A stretch of DNA of 64,000 bases from Sutcliffiella tianshenii (GCF_016908565.1 NZ_JAFBED010000002.1:186001-250000); one strand, 5' to 3'; positions 1 through 11,328 are shown, counted from the stretch's first letter. Program-made: numbers and translations. The notes: generated from the letters alone by a model not told the origin.

Positions 1-212
1 GCCTGATTCATCCATTCCCTACTGAGGAAGTATTACCTTTGGTTAAAGCGGCGAAAAAAGTGATCGTTGTGGAATACAATGCTACAGGACAATTGGCTAG
101 CATCCTGAAGATGAATGTTGGACATGCCGGAAAAATCCGTAGCCTCTTGAAGTATGATGGAGATCCATTCCTACCGAAAGAAATCCACACAAAATGCAAG
201 GAGCTGTTATAA
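1..212 (+). CDS. korA: 2-oxoacid:ferredoxin oxidoreductase, alpha subunit (3' end only)
   Basis: This is the last 69 codons of a gene that begins before the window; the reading frame starts at base 3 and ends at TAA 210-212. The product end fits the C-terminus of the alpha subunit of 2-oxoacid:ferredoxin oxidoreductase, with an Ile-His-Pro-Phe-Pro stretch followed by a Val-Glu-Tyr-Asn segment typical of the transketolase C-terminal domain. The next gene, korB, starts one base after the stop, so the two subunits are almost certainly translated together. The family oxidatively decarboxylates 2-oxoacids such as 2-oxoglutarate to acyl-CoA while reducing ferredoxin. Substrate choice cannot be told from this fragment. 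Confidence 0.85.
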   Translation, partial: LIHPFPTEEVLPLVKAAKKVIVVEYNATGQLASILKMNVGHAGKIRSLLKYDGDPFLPKEIHTKCKELL

Positions 213-213
213 G

Positions 214-1080
214 ATGGCAACGTTTAAAGACTTTCGTAATAATGTAAAACCAAACTGGTGTCCGGGCTGTGGGGATTTCTCCGTACAGGCTGCCATCCAG
301 CGTGCTGCCGCAAATGTTGGACTTGAGCCAGAGAATCTTGCTGTAATCTCGGGTATCGGCTGTTCCGGGCGTATTTCCGGATACATCAATTCCTATGGTT
401 TTCACGGAATTCATGGCCGTTCCCTGCCGATTGCACAAGGTGTTAAAATGGCCAACAAAGATCTAACAGTTATCGCATCTGGTGGAGATGGAGACGGATT
501 TGCCATCGGACTTGGTCATACTATCCATGCTATTCGCCGTAATATCGATGTTACTTACATAGTAATGGACAACCAGATTTACGGATTAACAAAAGGTCAA
601 ACATCCCCTCGTAGTGAAGTTGGTTTCAAAACGAAATCCACACCACAAGGATCTATTGAGTCTTCTTTATCTGTAATGGAAATGGCCTTGACCGCCGGTG
701 CAACTTTTGTAGCACAAAGTTTCTCAACAGATCTGAAGGATCTCACTTCTTTGATCGAGCAGGGTATCAATCATAAAGGATTCTCCCTGATCAACGTATT
801 CAGTCCATGTGTTACTTATAACAAGGTCAACACATATGATTGGTTCAAAGAGAATCTGACTAAATTAAGTGATATCGAAGGCTATGATGCTCATAGTAAA
901 GTTACTGCCATGCAAACACTTATGGAGCACAATGGTCTGGTTACAGGTCTTATCTACCAGAACAAAGAGCAAAAATCCTATCAGGAATTAGTGCATAACT
1001 ACAGTGAAGAGCCATTGGCAAAAGCCGATTTTCAATTGGATGAAGCACAATTCAACGAGCTGGTAAAAGAATTTATGTAA
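214..1080 (+). CDS. korB: 2-oxoacid:ferredoxin oxidoreductase, beta subunit
   Basis: This 288-residue protein is the thiamine-diphosphate-binding beta subunit. It starts with the family's CPGCGDF motif (Cys16, Cys19); Cys50 is a third likely iron-sulfur ligand. GDGDG at 91-95 and DNQIYG at 119-124 form the diphosphate and magnesium site. An in-frame ATG lies 60 bases upstream, but it is inside korA, and the ATG at 214 directly after the korA stop gives the usual N-terminus. With KorA it forms a cytoplasmic enzyme that makes acyl-CoA and reduced ferredoxin. A strong terminator follows. In Bacillus relatives korAB sits just ahead of the miaB-mutSL region, as here. Confidence 0.93.
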   Translation: MATFKDFRNNVKPNWCPGCGDFSVQAAIQRAAANVGLEPENLAVISGIGCSGRISGYINSYGFHGIHGRSLPIAQGVKMANKDLTVIASGGDGDGFAIGLGHTIHAIRRNIDVTYIVMDNQIYGLTKGQTSPRSEVGFKTKSTPQGSIESSLSVMEMALTAGATFVAQSFSTDLKDLTSLIEQGINHKGFSLINVFSPCVTYNKVNTYDWFKENLTKLSDIEGYDAHSKVTAMQTLMEHNGLVTGLIYQNKEQKSYQELVHNYSEEPLAKADFQLDEAQFNELVKEFM

Positions 1081-1088
1081 TACAATCA

Positions 1089-1121
1089 AAAGGGCTTGGA
1101 CAATTGTCCAGGCCTTTTTTT
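1089..1121 (+). terminator. Intrinsic terminator after korAB
   Basis: A stem of about nine pairs (GGCTTGGAC with GTCCAGGCC, one G-T pair) closes an AATT loop and is followed by seven T residues. It ends the korAB transcript. Confidence 0.85.
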
Positions 1122-1132
1122 GATCCGAGCAA

Positions 1133-1147
1133 ATGAAAGCGCTTAAC
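1133..1147 (+). promoter_or_regulatory. Possible CcpA (cre) site upstream of tdh-kbl
   Basis: ATGAAAGCGCTTAAC matches most of the catabolite-responsive element consensus WTGNAANCGNWNNCW, with mismatches only in the last two positions. It lies 150 bases before tdh, so carbon control of threonine catabolism is plausible but is an inference from one weak match. Confidence 0.3.
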
Positions 1148-1296
1148 TAAAATCAGAAAAAATTTTCACGATTTTTCCCATCGTAATCACTTGTACATAT
1201 CCAGTGGACACTCCTGTTTACTCGCCTCTTCATAGATGATACACTGTTTAGTAGAAATAAAGAAAAATAGTCTTATTTATTGAGGGAGTGTTCTCT

Positions 1297-2337
1297 GTGA
1301 ATGGAAAAATGAAAGCAATCGTGAAGCATCATCGTGGATATGGTGCCGAACTTCAAATGGTTGATATACCACAAATCAAAGAAGATGAAGTACTGATAAA
1401 AGTAAAAGCGACATCTATCTGCGGGACAGATGTTCATATATACACATGGGATGAATGGTCCGAGAGCAGGGTGAATCCCCCTTACGTATTCGGTCATGAA
1501 TTCGCGGGTGAAATCGTAGAAGTCGGAAGTAAGGTATCCAACGTGGCAATGGGTGACCAGGTTTCTGCAGAAACACATATTGTTTGTTATGAGTGTCCAC
1601 AATGTTTAACAGGTGACTACCACATTTGTAAAAACACTAAAATCATCGGGGTGGATACACATGGCTGTTTTGCTGAGTATGTAGCACTTCCAGCCGTTAA
1701 TGTATGGAAAAACCCAAAAGACATGCCATATGATGTTGCCTCTGTACAGGAGCCGATGGGGAACGCTGTGCACACTGTACTTGCCGGTGATGTTGCAGGG
1801 AAAACTGTAGCAGTAATCGGATGTGGCCCGATCGGGATAATGGCAGTGGGAGTAGCAAAAGCTGCAGGTGCTTCTCAGGTCATCGCAGTAGACTTGAACG
1901 AATACCGTCTCGATCTTGCAACTAAAATGGGTGCAACAACAGTCATCAATGCAAAAGAAAATAACCCGGTAGATCTTGTAATGGAGTTGACTGACGGGAA
2001 TGGTGTGGATGTAATCTGTGAAATGTCCGGTCATCCGATCGCTATGAACCAAGGCTTCAAAATGGTGACAAACGGCGGCCGAGTTTCGATTCTGAGCCTG
2101 CCTGTGCGACCGGTCGAGCTTGACATCACCAATGATATCGTATTTAAAGGTGTGACTGTTCAAGGGATCACGGGACGTAAAATGTATACAACATGGCAAC
2201 AGGTATCAAGACTGCTTAAATCCGGTCAAGTCGATGTAAAACCGATGATTACACACCATTTCCCACTCGAGGACTTTGAAAAAGGGTTTGATTTAATGAT
2301 TTCAGGTCAATGTGGTAAAGTAGTGTTACAGCCTTAA
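1297..2337 (+). CDS. tdh: L-threonine 3-dehydrogenase
   Basis: This zinc-dependent, NAD-linked medium-chain dehydrogenase oxidises threonine to 2-amino-3-ketobutyrate. The product has 346 residues. Cys42 in SICGTD and His67-Glu68 in GHEF are catalytic zinc ligands, Cys97, Cys100, Cys103 and Cys111 hold the structural zinc, and GCGPIG marks the Rossmann fold. The start is taken as GTG 1297, which follows GAGGGAG by about eight bases and gives the short Met-Asn-Gly-Lys-Met-Lys opening seen in relatives; GTG 1288 overlaps the ribosome site. kbl follows 41 bases later and uses the unstable product, so the pair turns threonine into glycine and acetyl-CoA. Confidence 0.95.
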   Translation: MNGKMKAIVKHHRGYGAELQMVDIPQIKEDEVLIKVKATSICGTDVHIYTWDEWSESRVNPPYVFGHEFAGEIVEVGSKVSNVAMGDQVSAETHIVCYECPQCLTGDYHICKNTKIIGVDTHGCFAEYVALPAVNVWKNPKDMPYDVASVQEPMGNAVHTVLAGDVAGKTVAVIGCGPIGIMAVGVAKAAGASQVIAVDLNEYRLDLATKMGATTVINAKENNPVDLVMELTDGNGVDVICEMSGHPIAMNQGFKMVTNGGRVSILSLPVRPVELDITNDIVFKGVTVQGITGRKMYTTWQQVSRLLKSGQVDVKPMITHHFPLEDFEKGFDLMISGQCGKVVLQP

Positions 2338-2378
2338 TTCTAATGACTAATGAACATTTATTTTCAGGAGGGGTTTTA

Positions 2379-3557
2379 ATGAAAGGGTTTGAATACCTGC
2401 AGGAAGAATTAGACCAAATGAAGGAACAGGGTACATTTAGAAAGCTGGTTCCTCTAGAATCCGATCAAGGATCCAAAGTGGTGATCAATGGGAAGGAAGT
2501 CATTCAACTATCTTCCAACAACTACTTGGGGCTTACCTCTCATCCACGCCTTAGAAAAGCAGCGCTCGAAGCGGTTGAAAAGTATGGTGCAGGGACAGGT
2601 TCCGTACGTACCATCGCAGGTACTTTCACCATGCATGAAGAGCTTGAAGAAAAACTGGCAAAGTTCAAGCACACTGAAGCTGCGCTTGTATTCCAATCAG
2701 GTTTTACCACCAATCAGGGTGTATTATCCGCTATTCTGTCACCAGAGGATGTTGTTATCTCAGATGCGCTGAACCATGCATCCATTATTGACGGCATTCG
2801 CCTGACAAAGGCAGCACGTAAAGTATACAAGCATGTAGATATGGAAGATCTAGAGCGTGCGCTTAAAGAATCTGGGGACTACCGTAAACGCCTGATCGTA
2901 ACTGACGGTGTATTCTCGATGGACGGAAATATCGCTCCGCTTGACAAGATAGTCGAACTAGCCGAGAAATATGATGCACTTGTCATGGTCGATGATGCCC
3001 ATGCATCTGGTGTTCTCGGGGAAAATGGCCGCGGTACAGTGAACCATTTCGGTTTGGACGGAAGAGTCCATATCCAGGTCGGAACACTGAGTAAGGCTGT
3101 TGGGGTACTTGGGGGATATGTAGCAAGTACGCGTTCTTTAATTGACTATCTGATTCACAAAGGCAGACCATTCCTATTCAGTACCTCTCATCCCCCTGCA
3201 GTTACGGCAGCATGTGATGAGGCGATCCAGGTACTACTTGAAGAACCAGAACTGATTGAAAAGTTGTGGGATAATGCGAAATTCTTCAAGGATGGACTTG
3301 TAAAACTTGGATTCGATACAGGAAACAGTCAAACTCCTGTGACTCCGGTAATTGTGGGAGAGGAATCATTATGCCATAAATTCTCTGATAAATTATTGGA
3401 ATATGGTGTATTCGCACAAGGGATTGCTTTCCCTACAGTGGCGAAGGGGATTGCACGTGTACGTACAATCGTTACCGCACAGCACTCAAAAGAAGAACTT
3501 CAAGAGGCTCTGGATATCTTTGAAAAAGCCGGCAAAGAGCTAGGGATTATTTCATAA
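2379..3557 (+). CDS. kbl: Glycine C-acetyltransferase (2-amino-3-ketobutyrate CoA ligase)
   Basis: This 392-residue pyridoxal-phosphate enzyme cleaves 2-amino-3-ketobutyrate with CoA to glycine and acetyl-CoA, the second step after Tdh. It belongs to the alpha-oxoamine synthase family. Lys239 in the TLSKAVGV context is the Schiff-base lysine, and DDAHASG is the conserved cofactor-holding Asp-His region. The ATG at 2379 is chosen because AGGAGGGG lies directly upstream; an in-frame upstream ATG at 2343 has no such site. The length matches the usual 390-400 residues. Tdh and Kbl are co-transcribed, and the unit ends after a repeat element at the terminator near 3765. Confidence 0.95.
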   Translation: MKGFEYLQEELDQMKEQGTFRKLVPLESDQGSKVVINGKEVIQLSSNNYLGLTSHPRLRKAALEAVEKYGAGTGSVRTIAGTFTMHEELEEKLAKFKHTEAALVFQSGFTTNQGVLSAILSPEDVVISDALNHASIIDGIRLTKAARKVYKHVDMEDLERALKESGDYRKRLIVTDGVFSMDGNIAPLDKIVELAEKYDALVMVDDAHASGVLGENGRGTVNHFGLDGRVHIQVGTLSKAVGVLGGYVASTRSLIDYLIHKGRPFLFSTSHPPAVTAACDEAIQVLLEEPELIEKLWDNAKFFKDGLVKLGFDTGNSQTPVTPVIVGEESLCHKFSDKLLEYGVFAQGIAFPTVAKGIARVRTIVTAQHSKEELQEALDIFEKAGKELGIIS

Positions 3558-3593
3558 CCTTTATTGGTGTCAATTTTATCCGGATAGAATCTA

Positions 3594-3722
3594 GCTGTTG
3601 ATTGGAGCAATAGGCGAAGACTCCTGCGGGAGGAAGCGGTAGGCTGGAGACCCCACAGGGCAAAGCCCGAGGAGGCTCCAGCACCGCCCGCGGAAAGCGC
3701 AGCCTAGTGCGGAAATCAACAG
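3594..3722 (+). repeat. Structured intergenic repeat, copy 1
   Basis: This 129-base element starts with CTGTTGATT and ends with the exact inverse AATCAACAG. Inside are a GACTCCTGCGGG block, nested inverted segments (GCGGT with ACCGC, CTGGAG with CTCCAG) and a GGGC-AAA-GCCC hairpin. Two more copies lie at 28910-29035 and 29145-29274. Pairing is kept by compensatory changes between copies, so the folded form, as RNA or as single-stranded DNA, seems to be what is conserved. It fills most of the kbl-miaB gap. I recognise the family as a dispersed repeat of Bacillaceae genomes; its function is unknown to me. Confidence 0.85.
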
Positions 3723-3744
3723 CGGTGTTTAACAGAGCCATTAT

Positions 3745-3786
3745 ATAAAAGAAGAGACACCGCTATTTGTGTGTCTCTTCTTTTAT
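3745..3786 (+). terminator. Intrinsic terminator between kbl and miaB
   Basis: A 16-pair stem (AAAGAAGAGACAC with GTGTCTCTTCTTT plus flanking AT pairs) closes a ten-base loop. The right arm ends in TTTTAT, so it can stop transcription on the plus strand, and the A-rich left arm gives it some reverse activity. Confidence 0.8.
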
Positions 3787-3893
3787 GAACATTTTCCTAC
3801 AGCTTATGTATTTATATTGTTTAGAACTGGATAAAATTATATACTATGTTAATGTGTAGAGTTTTATAGACTCTATGGAAAGGAGTCATCTTT

Positions 3894-5429
3894 ATGAATG
3901 AAAAGCAAAGAATAGAATCACAGAAAGTAGTCGCTGGAAATCCAACAGACAAAAAATCTGCTAAAGATTTCAGCAAATACTTTGAAAGCGTATATATCCC
4001 ACCTTCCTTGAAGGATGCTAAGAAGCGCGGAAAAGAAGAAGTGAACTATCATAATGATTTTCATATTTCAGAAGAATTTCAAGGCTTGGGAAACAATAAG
4101 AAATTCTATATCCGCACATATGGCTGTCAAATGAATGAACATGATACAGAAGTAATGGCTGGTATTTTTCTCGGTTTAGGCTATGAACCAACAGATACAG
4201 TAAATGATGCGGATGTCATCCTTTTGAATACCTGTGCTATAAGGGAAAATGCCGAAAATAAGGTGTTCGGTGAATTGGGTCATCTAAAGACCTTGAAAAA
4301 ACACCGTCCGAACCTGCTGATCGGTGTTTGCGGATGCATGTCCCAAGAGGAATCAGTAGTAAATAAGATTCTTAAAACCTATAATCAGGTTGACATGATT
4401 TTCGGTACACATAACATTCACCGTCTTCCAAACATACTTAAAGAAGCGTATATGTCAAAGGAAATGGTTGTCGAAGTTTGGTCCAAAGAGGGCGATGTAA
4501 TCGAGAACCTTCCAAAGGTCCGTAAAGGTGAAATCAAAGCCTGGGTCAATATCATGTATGGCTGTGATAAATTCTGTACGTATTGCATCGTTCCTTACAC
4601 GCGCGGGAAAGAAAGAAGCCGCCGTCCAGAAGATATCATTCAGGAAGTCCGCCACCTGGCAGCACAAGACTATCAGGAAATCACTCTTCTTGGACAGAAT
4701 GTCAATGCCTATGGCAAAGATTTTGAGGATATGACGTATGGACTTGGAGATCTAATGGATGAAATAAGAAAAATAGATATTCCAAGGATCCGCTTTACGA
4801 CAAGCCATCCAAGAGATTTCGATGACCGATTGATCGAGGTTCTTGGTAAAGGTGGAAACCTGCTTGATCATATTCATCTGCCGGTACAGTCGGGAAGCTC
4901 CGAAGTGTTGAAGATGATGGCACGAAAGTATGACAGAGAGCGCTATCTTGAGCTTGTTGGCAAAATTAAAGCGGCAATGCCTAATGCTTCCCTGACTACA
5001 GATATCATCGTTGGATTCCCGAATGAAACGGAAGAGCAGTTTGAAGAAACACTTTCACTGTATCGTGAAGTGGAATTTGACACAGCTTATACTTTCATCT
5101 ATTCTCCTCGGGAAGGGACTCCTGCTGCCAAGATGGTCGACAATGTTCCATTGGAAGTGAAAAAAGAGCGCCTGCAGCGCTTGAATGCACTTGTCAATGA
5201 GATCTCGGCGAAAAAGCTTAAAGAGTATGAAGGTCAAGTGGTGGAAGTGCTGGTAGAAGGGGAAAGCAAGAAAAACCCTGATGTATTGGCAGGATATACA
5301 GAAAAAAGCAAATTAGTGAATTTCAGAGGACCTAAATCTGTTATCGGCAAGTTGATAAAAGTAAAGGTAACAAAAGCGAAAACCTGGACACTTGATGGTG
5401 AACTGGTAGAAGAAGCATTGGAGGTATAA
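3894..5429 (+). CDS. miaB: tRNA-2-methylthio-N6-dimethylallyladenosine synthase
   Basis: MiaB adds a methylthio group to isopentenylated A37 of tRNAs, using two iron-sulfur clusters and SAM. The 511-residue product has the family order: an N-terminal UPF0004 domain with cluster cysteines Cys78, Cys114 and Cys148, a radical-SAM domain with Cys224, Cys228 and Cys231 (CDKFCTYC), and a C-terminal TRAM domain from about residue 440. The long N-terminal extension of about 70 residues is usual for the Bacillus form. An AAGGAG site precedes ATG 3894. It works after MiaA, encoded at 11429, and is followed five bases later by ymcA, with which it shares a transcript. Confidence 0.96.
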   Translation: MNEKQRIESQKVVAGNPTDKKSAKDFSKYFESVYIPPSLKDAKKRGKEEVNYHNDFHISEEFQGLGNNKKFYIRTYGCQMNEHDTEVMAGIFLGLGYEPTDTVNDADVILLNTCAIRENAENKVFGELGHLKTLKKHRPNLLIGVCGCMSQEESVVNKILKTYNQVDMIFGTHNIHRLPNILKEAYMSKEMVVEVWSKEGDVIENLPKVRKGEIKAWVNIMYGCDKFCTYCIVPYTRGKERSRRPEDIIQEVRHLAAQDYQEITLLGQNVNAYGKDFEDMTYGLGDLMDEIRKIDIPRIRFTTSHPRDFDDRLIEVLGKGGNLLDHIHLPVQSGSSEVLKMMARKYDRERYLELVGKIKAAMPNASLTTDIIVGFPNETEEQFEETLSLYREVEFDTAYTFIYSPREGTPAAKMVDNVPLEVKKERLQRLNALVNEISAKKLKEYEGQVVEVLVEGESKKNPDVLAGYTEKSKLVNFRGPKSVIGKLIKVKVTKAKTWTLDGELVEEALEV

Positions 5430-5434
5430 GGATT

Positions 5435-5866
5435 ATGGCAAAATATACAAAAGCGGACATCGTTAAAAGAGCAAAAGAATTGGCACAAATGATCTCGGAA
5501 ACCGAAGAAGTGGATTATTTCAAGCGTGCAGAAGCGCAGATCAATGAAAACCAAAAAATCAAGGAAATGGTTGCAAGTGTTAAGAGCCTGCAAAAACAAG
5601 CGGTGAACTTCCAGCATTACGGCAAGCAGGAAGCTCTGAAGAAAACAGAAGAAAAGCTCGATAATCTGTTAAAAGAATTGGATGAGATACCGATTGTCCA
5701 AGAATTCAAAAACTCCCAGCAAAGTGTGAATGACCTATTGCAGCTTGTTTCATCTGCCATCTCAAATAAGGTTACAGATGAAATCATCGTAGCTACAGGT
5801 GGAGACGTCCTTCGCGGAGAAACCGGATCCTATGTGAAAAACAGTCACGGCGGTTCATGCAACTGA
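5435..5866 (+). CDS. ymcA: RicAFT complex subunit YmcA (RicA)
   Basis: This 143-residue, mostly helical, cytoplasmic protein matches YmcA (RicA) of Bacillus. In B. subtilis it forms a complex with YlbF and YaaT that carries iron-sulfur clusters and affects sporulation, competence, biofilm formation and mRNA processing by RNase Y. The central part is coiled-coil-like and rich in Lys, Glu and Gln. A single Cys lies two residues from the C-terminus (HGGSCN), as expected for the cluster-binding tail. The gene follows miaB by five bases and ends at a strong terminator, so miaB-ymcA is one operon. Partners YlbF and YaaT are not in this window. Confidence 0.9.
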   Translation: MAKYTKADIVKRAKELAQMISETEEVDYFKRAEAQINENQKIKEMVASVKSLQKQAVNFQHYGKQEALKKTEEKLDNLLKELDEIPIVQEFKNSQQSVNDLLQLVSSAISNKVTDEIIVATGGDVLRGETGSYVKNSHGGSCN

Positions 5867-5887
5867 TCGAATGAATCAGAATAAAAT

Positions 5888-5922
5888 AAAAGAAGCAGCA
5901 GGGGCTCCCTGCTGCTTCTTTT
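5888..5922 (+). terminator. Intrinsic terminator after miaB-ymcA
   Basis: GCAGCAGGG pairs perfectly with CCCTGCTGC across a GCT loop, extended by AAAAGAA with TTCTTTT. This is a very stable hairpin with T-rich 3' side. Confidence 0.9.
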
Positions 5923-6119
5923 CGTAATTCGTCTACCCCCTCCTCCTCTTATAAAAATTCCTAAAAAATAGGCACATATCTCGGCAAGCTTGCATACAAT
6001 GAACTATACGTTAATGTGTTAGAAATTATAGGTTACATTTTTAAAGCCATTAAAGCACAATAGTCATTTAACCCGCATAGGATGAAATGAAGATTGTCAT
6101 GAGGAGGGTGTATGCTCGA

Positions 6120-6659
6120 ATGTCTGAATACAGAGAAATTATCACAAGAGCAGTTACCGGTAAAGGTAGAAAATTTACGCAGTCTAAACATACGATTAGT
6201 CCCTCGCATCGTCCTACTAGTATTTTAGGATGCTGGGTCATTAACCATAAGTATGATGCGAAGAAAGTGGACGACACAGTTGAAGTGGCAGGACAGTATG
6301 ATATCAACTGTTGGTTTTCCCATAGTGACAATACTAAAACCCAGGTTGTCACAGAAACTGTCTCCTATACGGACGTCGTAAAGCTCCGCTACAAGGATGA
6401 CAATAGTATCGGTGATGAGCATGAAGTAGTTGCGCGCGTTCTGCAACAGCCTAACTGCTTAGAGTGCAGCATATCTGATAGTGGTGGTAAAGTAGAGGTT
6501 CAAGTGGAAAGAGAATTTCTTGCTGAAATCATCGGTGAAACAAAAGTTGTAGTGGAGGTACATCCTGAAACTTCTACAGATGATGAGGATTGGGATGTGG
6601 AAGACGAGGATTTCGAAGATCTTAACCCTGACTTTATCGTCGACGGATACGAAGAGTAA
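6120..6659 (+). CDS. cotE: Outer spore coat morphogenetic protein CotE
   Basis: CotE directs assembly of the outer spore coat in the mother cell. The 179-residue product opens with Met-Ser-Glu-Tyr-Arg-Glu-Ile-Ile and contains the conserved [15 protein letters not shown] and VLQQPNCLE segments, then ends in a strongly acidic tail (about residues 155-179) as in B. subtilis CotE. The start at 6120 lies 11 bases after GAGGAGGG; an in-frame ATG 33 bases earlier would add an atypical extension. The gene stands alone between two terminators, upstream of mutS as in other bacilli. Mother-cell sigma factor promoters are expected, but I could not fix one from sequence. Confidence 0.95.
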   Translation: MSEYREIITRAVTGKGRKFTQSKHTISPSHRPTSILGCWVINHKYDAKKVDDTVEVAGQYDINCWFSHSDNTKTQVVTETVSYTDVVKLRYKDDNSIGDEHEVVARVLQQPNCLECSISDSGGKVEVQVEREFLAEIIGETKVVVEVHPETSTDDEDWDVEDEDFEDLNPDFIVDGYEE

Positions 6660-6666
6660 GAAGATT

Positions 6667-6696
6667 ACTAGGGAGGCCACTTCCTAGTTTTCTTTT
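6667..6696 (+). terminator. Intrinsic terminator after cotE
   Basis: ACTAGGGA pairs with TTCCTAGT (one G-T pair) around a six-base loop, followed by TTTCTTTT. Confidence 0.75.
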
Positions 6697-6818
6697 GTTT
6701 CTTTGTTGTTTACCTCGACCTTTTTGTCTTTTTTCTTCCTTTTTGAACTTACTATAAGCTCCATTTGAAATATGATATAATAAAATAGCAAAAACAATGG
6801 AGAATGGTTGGGGATAAC

Positions 6819-9428
6819 ATGGCTTCTTATACGCCTATGATACAGCAATACTTAAGAGTGAAGGCAGACTACCAAGATGCCTTTTTATTTTTTCGTCTTG
6901 GAGATTTTTATGAAATGTTCTTTGAGGATGCAGTTAAGGCGTCACAGGAACTTGAAATTACATTAACGAGCCGTGATGGCGGGTCCAAGGACAGGATTCC
7001 GATGTGCGGGGTCCCGTACCATGCAGCTCCAAACTATATAGAACAACTGATAAATAAAGGATATAAAGTGGCGATTTGTGAACAGGTCGAAGATCCGAAG
7101 CATACCAAGGGTGTCGTGAAGCGGGAAGTGGTCCAGCTAATAACACCTGGTACGGTTATGGAAGGAAAAGGACTTAGTGATAAACAGAACAACTTCCTTA
7201 CGACATTATCCGATTTTGGTGATGAAACATTTGGATTGGCATTTGCGGACCTGTCGACCGGGGAAATACATACGACCATCATCTCCGGTCCTGAGCAGCA
7301 GCTGCTGAATGAGGTCTATTCAATTGGAGCGAAGGAAGTCGTGGTAGATGAAAATTTCCCGTCGCACATTACACAAATGCTTAAGGAGCGTATGGTTGTC
7401 ACGTTCTCCTATGAGCAATCAACAGAGATACCTCCGGAATTCTCACGTATTGCGGACAAGCTGGAACAGGAAAAGCTGCTTATTTCTGTAGGACGACTAT
7501 TAAACTATCTGATAAGGACCCAAAAACGGAGTCTCGAGCATCTGCAGCCAGCTAAATTCTACGAGTTGGATCGGACCATGAAAATAGATCTGTTTTCAAA
7601 AAGGAATCTGGAGCTGACGGAAACCATCCGTTCCAAAGGAAAAAAGGGCTCCTTGCTTTGGTTGTTGGATCAGACTGTAACCGCCATGGGGGGGCGCCTG
7701 TTAAAGCAATGGGTGGACAGGCCCCTAGTCAACAAACAAGAAATAGAAGCCCGTCTAGAGCTGGTAGAGGTTCTATTGAAGGAATATTTTACAAGACAGG
7801 AAATAAGAGAGCTCCTTAAAGAAGTCTATGATCTCGAACGGCTGGCGGGACGTGTGGCTTTTGGGAATGTGAATGCCCGCGACCTCGTGCAGCTTAGAAA
7901 ATCGTTATCGCAGATTCCTGCATTAAAAGGGGAGATCAAAAAGCTTCCGATCCTCACGGACAGTGTATTGGAAAATATGGATGAATGCACGGAGTTGACG
8001 GGACTTTTGCAAGACAGTCTTATCGAACAGCCTGCCCTTTCCGTCAAAGAGGGAAATATGATGAAGGATGGCTTTCATGGGGAGCTGGACAAATACAGGG
8101 ATGCACGAAGGAACGGGAAGACCTGGATTGCGGAGCTTGAAAAGAGGGAGCGCGAGCTTACGGGCATCCGTTCGCTGAAAATAGGATACAATCGGATTTT
8201 CGGTTACTATATTGAGATAACAAAAGCAAACCTGGCAACTTTGCCCGAAGGTAGATATGAAAGAAAGCAGACTCTCGCAAATGCGGAACGCTACGTGACA
8301 GAGGAGCTTAAAGAGAAGGAAACGTTGATACTAGAAGCGGAAGAAAAGATAGTGGCATTGGAATATGAGTTGTTTTTAAAATTAAGAGAAGAAGTGAAAG
8401 TCTATATTCCAAGGCTTCAAAAGCTCGCAAAGGCAGTAAGTGAAATCGATGTCCTGCAATGCTTTGCGACAATCAGTGAAGAGCGGCATTATACAAAGCC
8501 GATATTCAATGATGAGCGTAGGGTCCATATCAAGGATGGCCGACATCCTGTAGTGGAAAAGGTAATGGATTCCAATGAATATGTGCCAAACGATTGCTGG
8601 ATGGATAAGGAAAACGAAATGCTGCTCATTACAGGGCCTAACATGTCAGGTAAAAGCACGTACATGAGACAGGTTGCCCTTACTGCAATCCTGGCTCAGA
8701 TTGGCTGCTTTGTACCTGCAACTGAGGCATCCCTTCCCATCTTTGACCAGATTTTCACAAGGATCGGTGCGGCGGATGATTTGATTTCTGGGCAGAGCAC
8801 CTTTATGGTAGAGATGCTTGAAGCGAGAAATGCGATCGTTTATGCAACGCAGAATAGCTTGATACTATTCGATGAGATTGGCCGCGGTACCTCCACTTAT
8901 GATGGAATGGCGCTTGCGCAGGCATTGATAGAATATATCCACGATAAAATCGGGGCAAAGACGTTATTTTCTACCCATTATCATGAACTGACCACATTGG
9001 ATCAGGCCCTTGATAAGCTGAAGAATATTCATGTCAGTGTCGTCGAGCAGAACGGAAAAGTCGTGTTTCTTCATAAGATGAAGGAAGGTCCGGCCGACAA
9101 GAGTTATGGTATACATGTTGCGGAGCTTGCGGAACTGCCAAAGGAACTGATAACCCGTGCCCAGGTCATACTCGAGCAGCTGGAAGCGGAACCTGACTCC
9201 CGTCCTACACCTGACACGGAAAAACATATGGTAAATGAAAGTGCAGATCCACTTACCCAGCTATCTTTTTTCGAAGTGAACGAAGAACGCCATGGTTCAG
9301 AAAAAATGAGTAAAGTTGAAACCCAGGCAATCGAGAAGTTAAGGAAAATGGATCTTCTTGATACGACACCTTTAGATGCGTTAAATAAACTATATGAGAT
9401 TCAAAAGCTGTTAAAAATCAAAAAGTAA
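6819..9428 (+). CDS. mutS: DNA mismatch repair protein MutS
   Basis: MutS recognises base mismatches and small loops and starts repair with MutL. The 869-residue product has the mismatch-recognition domain at the N-terminus ([11 protein letters not shown], with the Phe-x-Glu wedge pattern), connector, lever and clamp regions, and the ATPase with [10 protein letters not shown] at 605-614 and a DEIGRGTST Walker B region. Near the C-terminus QLSFF (about residues 814-818) is the sliding-clamp binding motif known in Bacillus MutS. ATG 6819 is preferred to ATG 6804 because it gives the conserved Met-Ala-x-Tyr-Thr-Pro start and follows a TGGGGAT ribosome site. mutL follows 19 bases later in the same operon. 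Confidence 0.97.
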   Translation: MASYTPMIQQYLRVKADYQDAFLFFRLGDFYEMFFEDAVKASQELEITLTSRDGGSKDRIPMCGVPYHAAPNYIEQLINKGYKVAICEQVEDPKHTKGVVKREVVQLITPGTVMEGKGLSDKQNNFLTTLSDFGDETFGLAFADLSTGEIHTTIISGPEQQLLNEVYSIGAKEVVVDENFPSHITQMLKERMVVTFSYEQSTEIPPEFSRIADKLEQEKLLISVGRLLNYLIRTQKRSLEHLQPAKFYELDRTMKIDLFSKRNLELTETIRSKGKKGSLLWLLDQTVTAMGGRLLKQWVDRPLVNKQEIEARLELVEVLLKEYFTRQEIRELLKEVYDLERLAGRVAFGNVNARDLVQLRKSLSQIPALKGEIKKLPILTDSVLENMDECTELTGLLQDSLIEQPALSVKEGNMMKDGFHGELDKYRDARRNGKTWIAELEKRERELTGIRSLKIGYNRIFGYYIEITKANLATLPEGRYERKQTLANAERYVTEELKEKETLILEAEEKIVALEYELFLKLREEVKVYIPRLQKLAKAVSEIDVLQCFATISEERHYTKPIFNDERRVHIKDGRHPVVEKVMDSNEYVPNDCWMDKENEMLLITGPNMSGKSTYMRQVALTAILAQIGCFVPATEASLPIFDQIFTRIGAADDLISGQSTFMVEMLEARNAIVYATQNSLILFDEIGRGTSTYDGMALAQALIEYIHDKIGAKTLFSTHYHELTTLDQALDKLKNIHVSVVEQNGKVVFLHKMKEGPADKSYGIHVAELAELPKELITRAQVILEQLEAEPDSRPTPDTEKHMVNESADPLTQLSFFEVNEERHGSEKMSKVETQAIEKLRKMDLLDTTPLDALNKLYEIQKLLKIKK

Positions 9429-9447
9429 CGGAAAGGAGGGGAATCAG

Positions 9448-11328
9448 ATGGGTAAGATCATTCAGCTTGATGAGAGCCTTGCTAATAAGATTGCGGCCGG
9501 GGAAGTGGTCGAACGGCCTGCATCCGTTGTAAAGGAGCTAGTGGAGAATGCGATCGATGCAAACTCCACCATCATTGAAATAGAACTGGAAGAGGCCGGT
9601 CTGACAAAGATCCGGGTCCTTGATAATGGGGATGGAATGGATCAGGAGGATTGTGTGACTGCCTTTCAAAGGCATGCAACCAGTAAAATAAAGAATGAAA
9701 ACGATCTGTTTCGTATAAGGACGCTTGGTTTTCGCGGTGAGGCCCTTCCGAGTATCGCTTCCGTATCCATATTTGAAATAACGACAAGTACAGGAGACGG
9801 TCCTGGGACCCTTCTGAAGTTCAAAGGTGGTCACCTTGAGGTAAAGGAGCTGGCCAGTAGTCGCAAAGGGACGGATATCGTGGTTGAGCATCTCTTTTTT
9901 AATACGCCCGCAAGATTGAAGTATATGAAAACCATCCATACCGAGCTCGGGAACATTACGGATCTGGTAAACCGGTTGGCACTTGCTCATCCTTCCATTT
10001 CCTTTCGACTGAGTCATAACGGGAAGCGGATGCTCTCCACAACAGGAAGCGGGGATAGCCTGCAGGTGCTTGCGGCGATCTATGGAATGAATATCGCAAA
10101 AAAAATGATCCCTGTGTCCTTCTCTTCACTGGATTTTGAAGTTAGAGGGTATATTGGTCTACCTGAAACCACCAGAGCATCGAAAAACTATATTTCCACC
10201 ATCATCAATGGAAGAAACGTGAAAAACTATACCATTATAAGAGCCATACAGGAGGGGTATCATACCCTTTTGCCGATAGGGCGATATCCTATTTGCTATC
10301 TGCAGGTGGATATGGATCCATTGCTTGTCGATGTAAATGTGCATCCTGCAAAATTGGAAGTGCGGCTTAGCAAGGAAGAAGAACTTTATCGCCTCATAGC
10401 AGATGGAATTAAAGCATCTTTTCAGAGCAGACAGCTCATTCCTTCCAATGCACCGATTAAAACGGCAAACACCCGTAAGGAAGAAAAGCCGTTGCAGCAA
10501 ACATTTACACTAGAGCATAAGCTAGAGCGATTGGAAGAGGCGCCAAAGGTTGAAAAGACATTATTCACCTCACCAACAATCCCTTATGTTCCAAAAGAGA
10601 GTGAAGAAGACACCCTGTTAAAAGAGAAGATTGAATCAGGTTGGACATCTCTAGAAGAGGAAGTTGAGCAAACGGTGGAGAAGGAAGGTATAATTGTTGA
10701 GGATATATCGACAAGAGAAGTGGACACCACCGAATCCGCTCCATCGAGAATTCCTCCACTCTATCCGATCGGCCAGATGCACGGCACCTATATTTTGGCT
10801 CAAAATGAAAATGGGCTTTATCTGATTGATCAGCATGCTGCCCAGGAAAGAATCAACTATGAGTATTATTACAAGAAGCTTGGGCAGGAAGAACGGAATC
10901 TTCAGGAACTGCTTGTCCCGCTTACGATCGAATGCTCCCTGGATGAGTATTTATTTTTAGAAGAGAATGCCTCGGAGTTTCGCGAGGTTGGAGTATTCCT
11001 GGAGCCTTTCGGTCACCAAACATTCATTGTCAAGGCACATCCTGTCTGGTTTCCAAAAGGGGAAGAGCGCGAGATCATCGATGAAATGATAGAGCATGTG
11101 ATGGATAAAAAGAAAATAAAACTGTCCGATCTACGGGAAGAGGCGGCCATCATGATGAGCTGTAAAGCGGCAATAAAAGCAAATCATCATTTAAGGCCTG
11201 AGGAAATCACTGCACTGCTGGATACGCTCAGAAAGGCAGAAAATCCATTTACATGTCCTCATGGACGACCTATCTTGATTCATTTTTCCACCTATGATAT
11301 GGAGAAAATGTTCAAGCGGGTGATGTAG
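9448..11328 (+). CDS. mutL: DNA mismatch repair protein MutL
   Basis: MutL couples mismatch recognition to strand removal. The 626-residue product has the GHKL ATPase at the N-terminus (ENAIDA, DNGDGM and [10 protein letters not shown] motifs) and a C-terminal domain with DQHAAQER, the metal-binding endonuclease motif of MutL proteins from bacteria without MutH. CPHGRP near the end contributes a further metal ligand. A variable acidic linker lies between about residues 330 and 430. AAAGGAGGGG precedes ATG 9448. The pairing with mutS is conserved. The nicking activity implies sliding-clamp-directed strand discrimination, as in B. subtilis. Confidence 0.97.
   Translation: MGKIIQLDESLANKIAAGEVVERPASVVKELVENAIDANSTIIEIELEEAGLTKIRVLDNGDGMDQEDCVTAFQRHATSKIKNENDLFRIRTLGFRGEALPSIASVSIFEITTSTGDGPGTLLKFKGGHLEVKELASSRKGTDIVVEHLFFNTPARLKYMKTIHTELGNITDLVNRLALAHPSISFRLSHNGKRMLSTTGSGDSLQVLAAIYGMNIAKKMIPVSFSSLDFEVRGYIGLPETTRASKNYISTIINGRNVKNYTIIRAIQEGYHTLLPIGRYPICYLQVDMDPLLVDVNVHPAKLEVRLSKEEELYRLIADGIKASFQSRQLIPSNAPIKTANTRKEEKPLQQTFTLEHKLERLEEAPKVEKTLFTSPTIPYVPKESEEDTLLKEKIESGWTSLEEEVEQTVEKEGIIVEDISTREVDTTESAPSRIPPLYPIGQMHGTYILAQNENGLYLIDQHAAQERINYEYYYKKLGQEERNLQELLVPLTIECSLDEYLFLEENASEFREVGVFLEPFGHQTFIVKAHPVWFPKGEEREIIDEMIEHVMDKKKIKLSDLREEAAIMMSCKAAIKANHHLRPEEITALLDTLRKAENPFTCPHGRPILIHFSTYDMEKMFKRVM

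Noticed and set aside
154-213. Upstream in-frame ATG for korB
   Set aside because: It lies inside the coding end of korA and would add 20 residues not typical of the subunit; ATG 214 directly follows the korA stop.
3594-3722. Insertion sequence or MITE with target duplication
   Set aside because: The terminal inverse repeats are present, but I could not find a target-site duplication flanking the copies, so the label repeat is kept.
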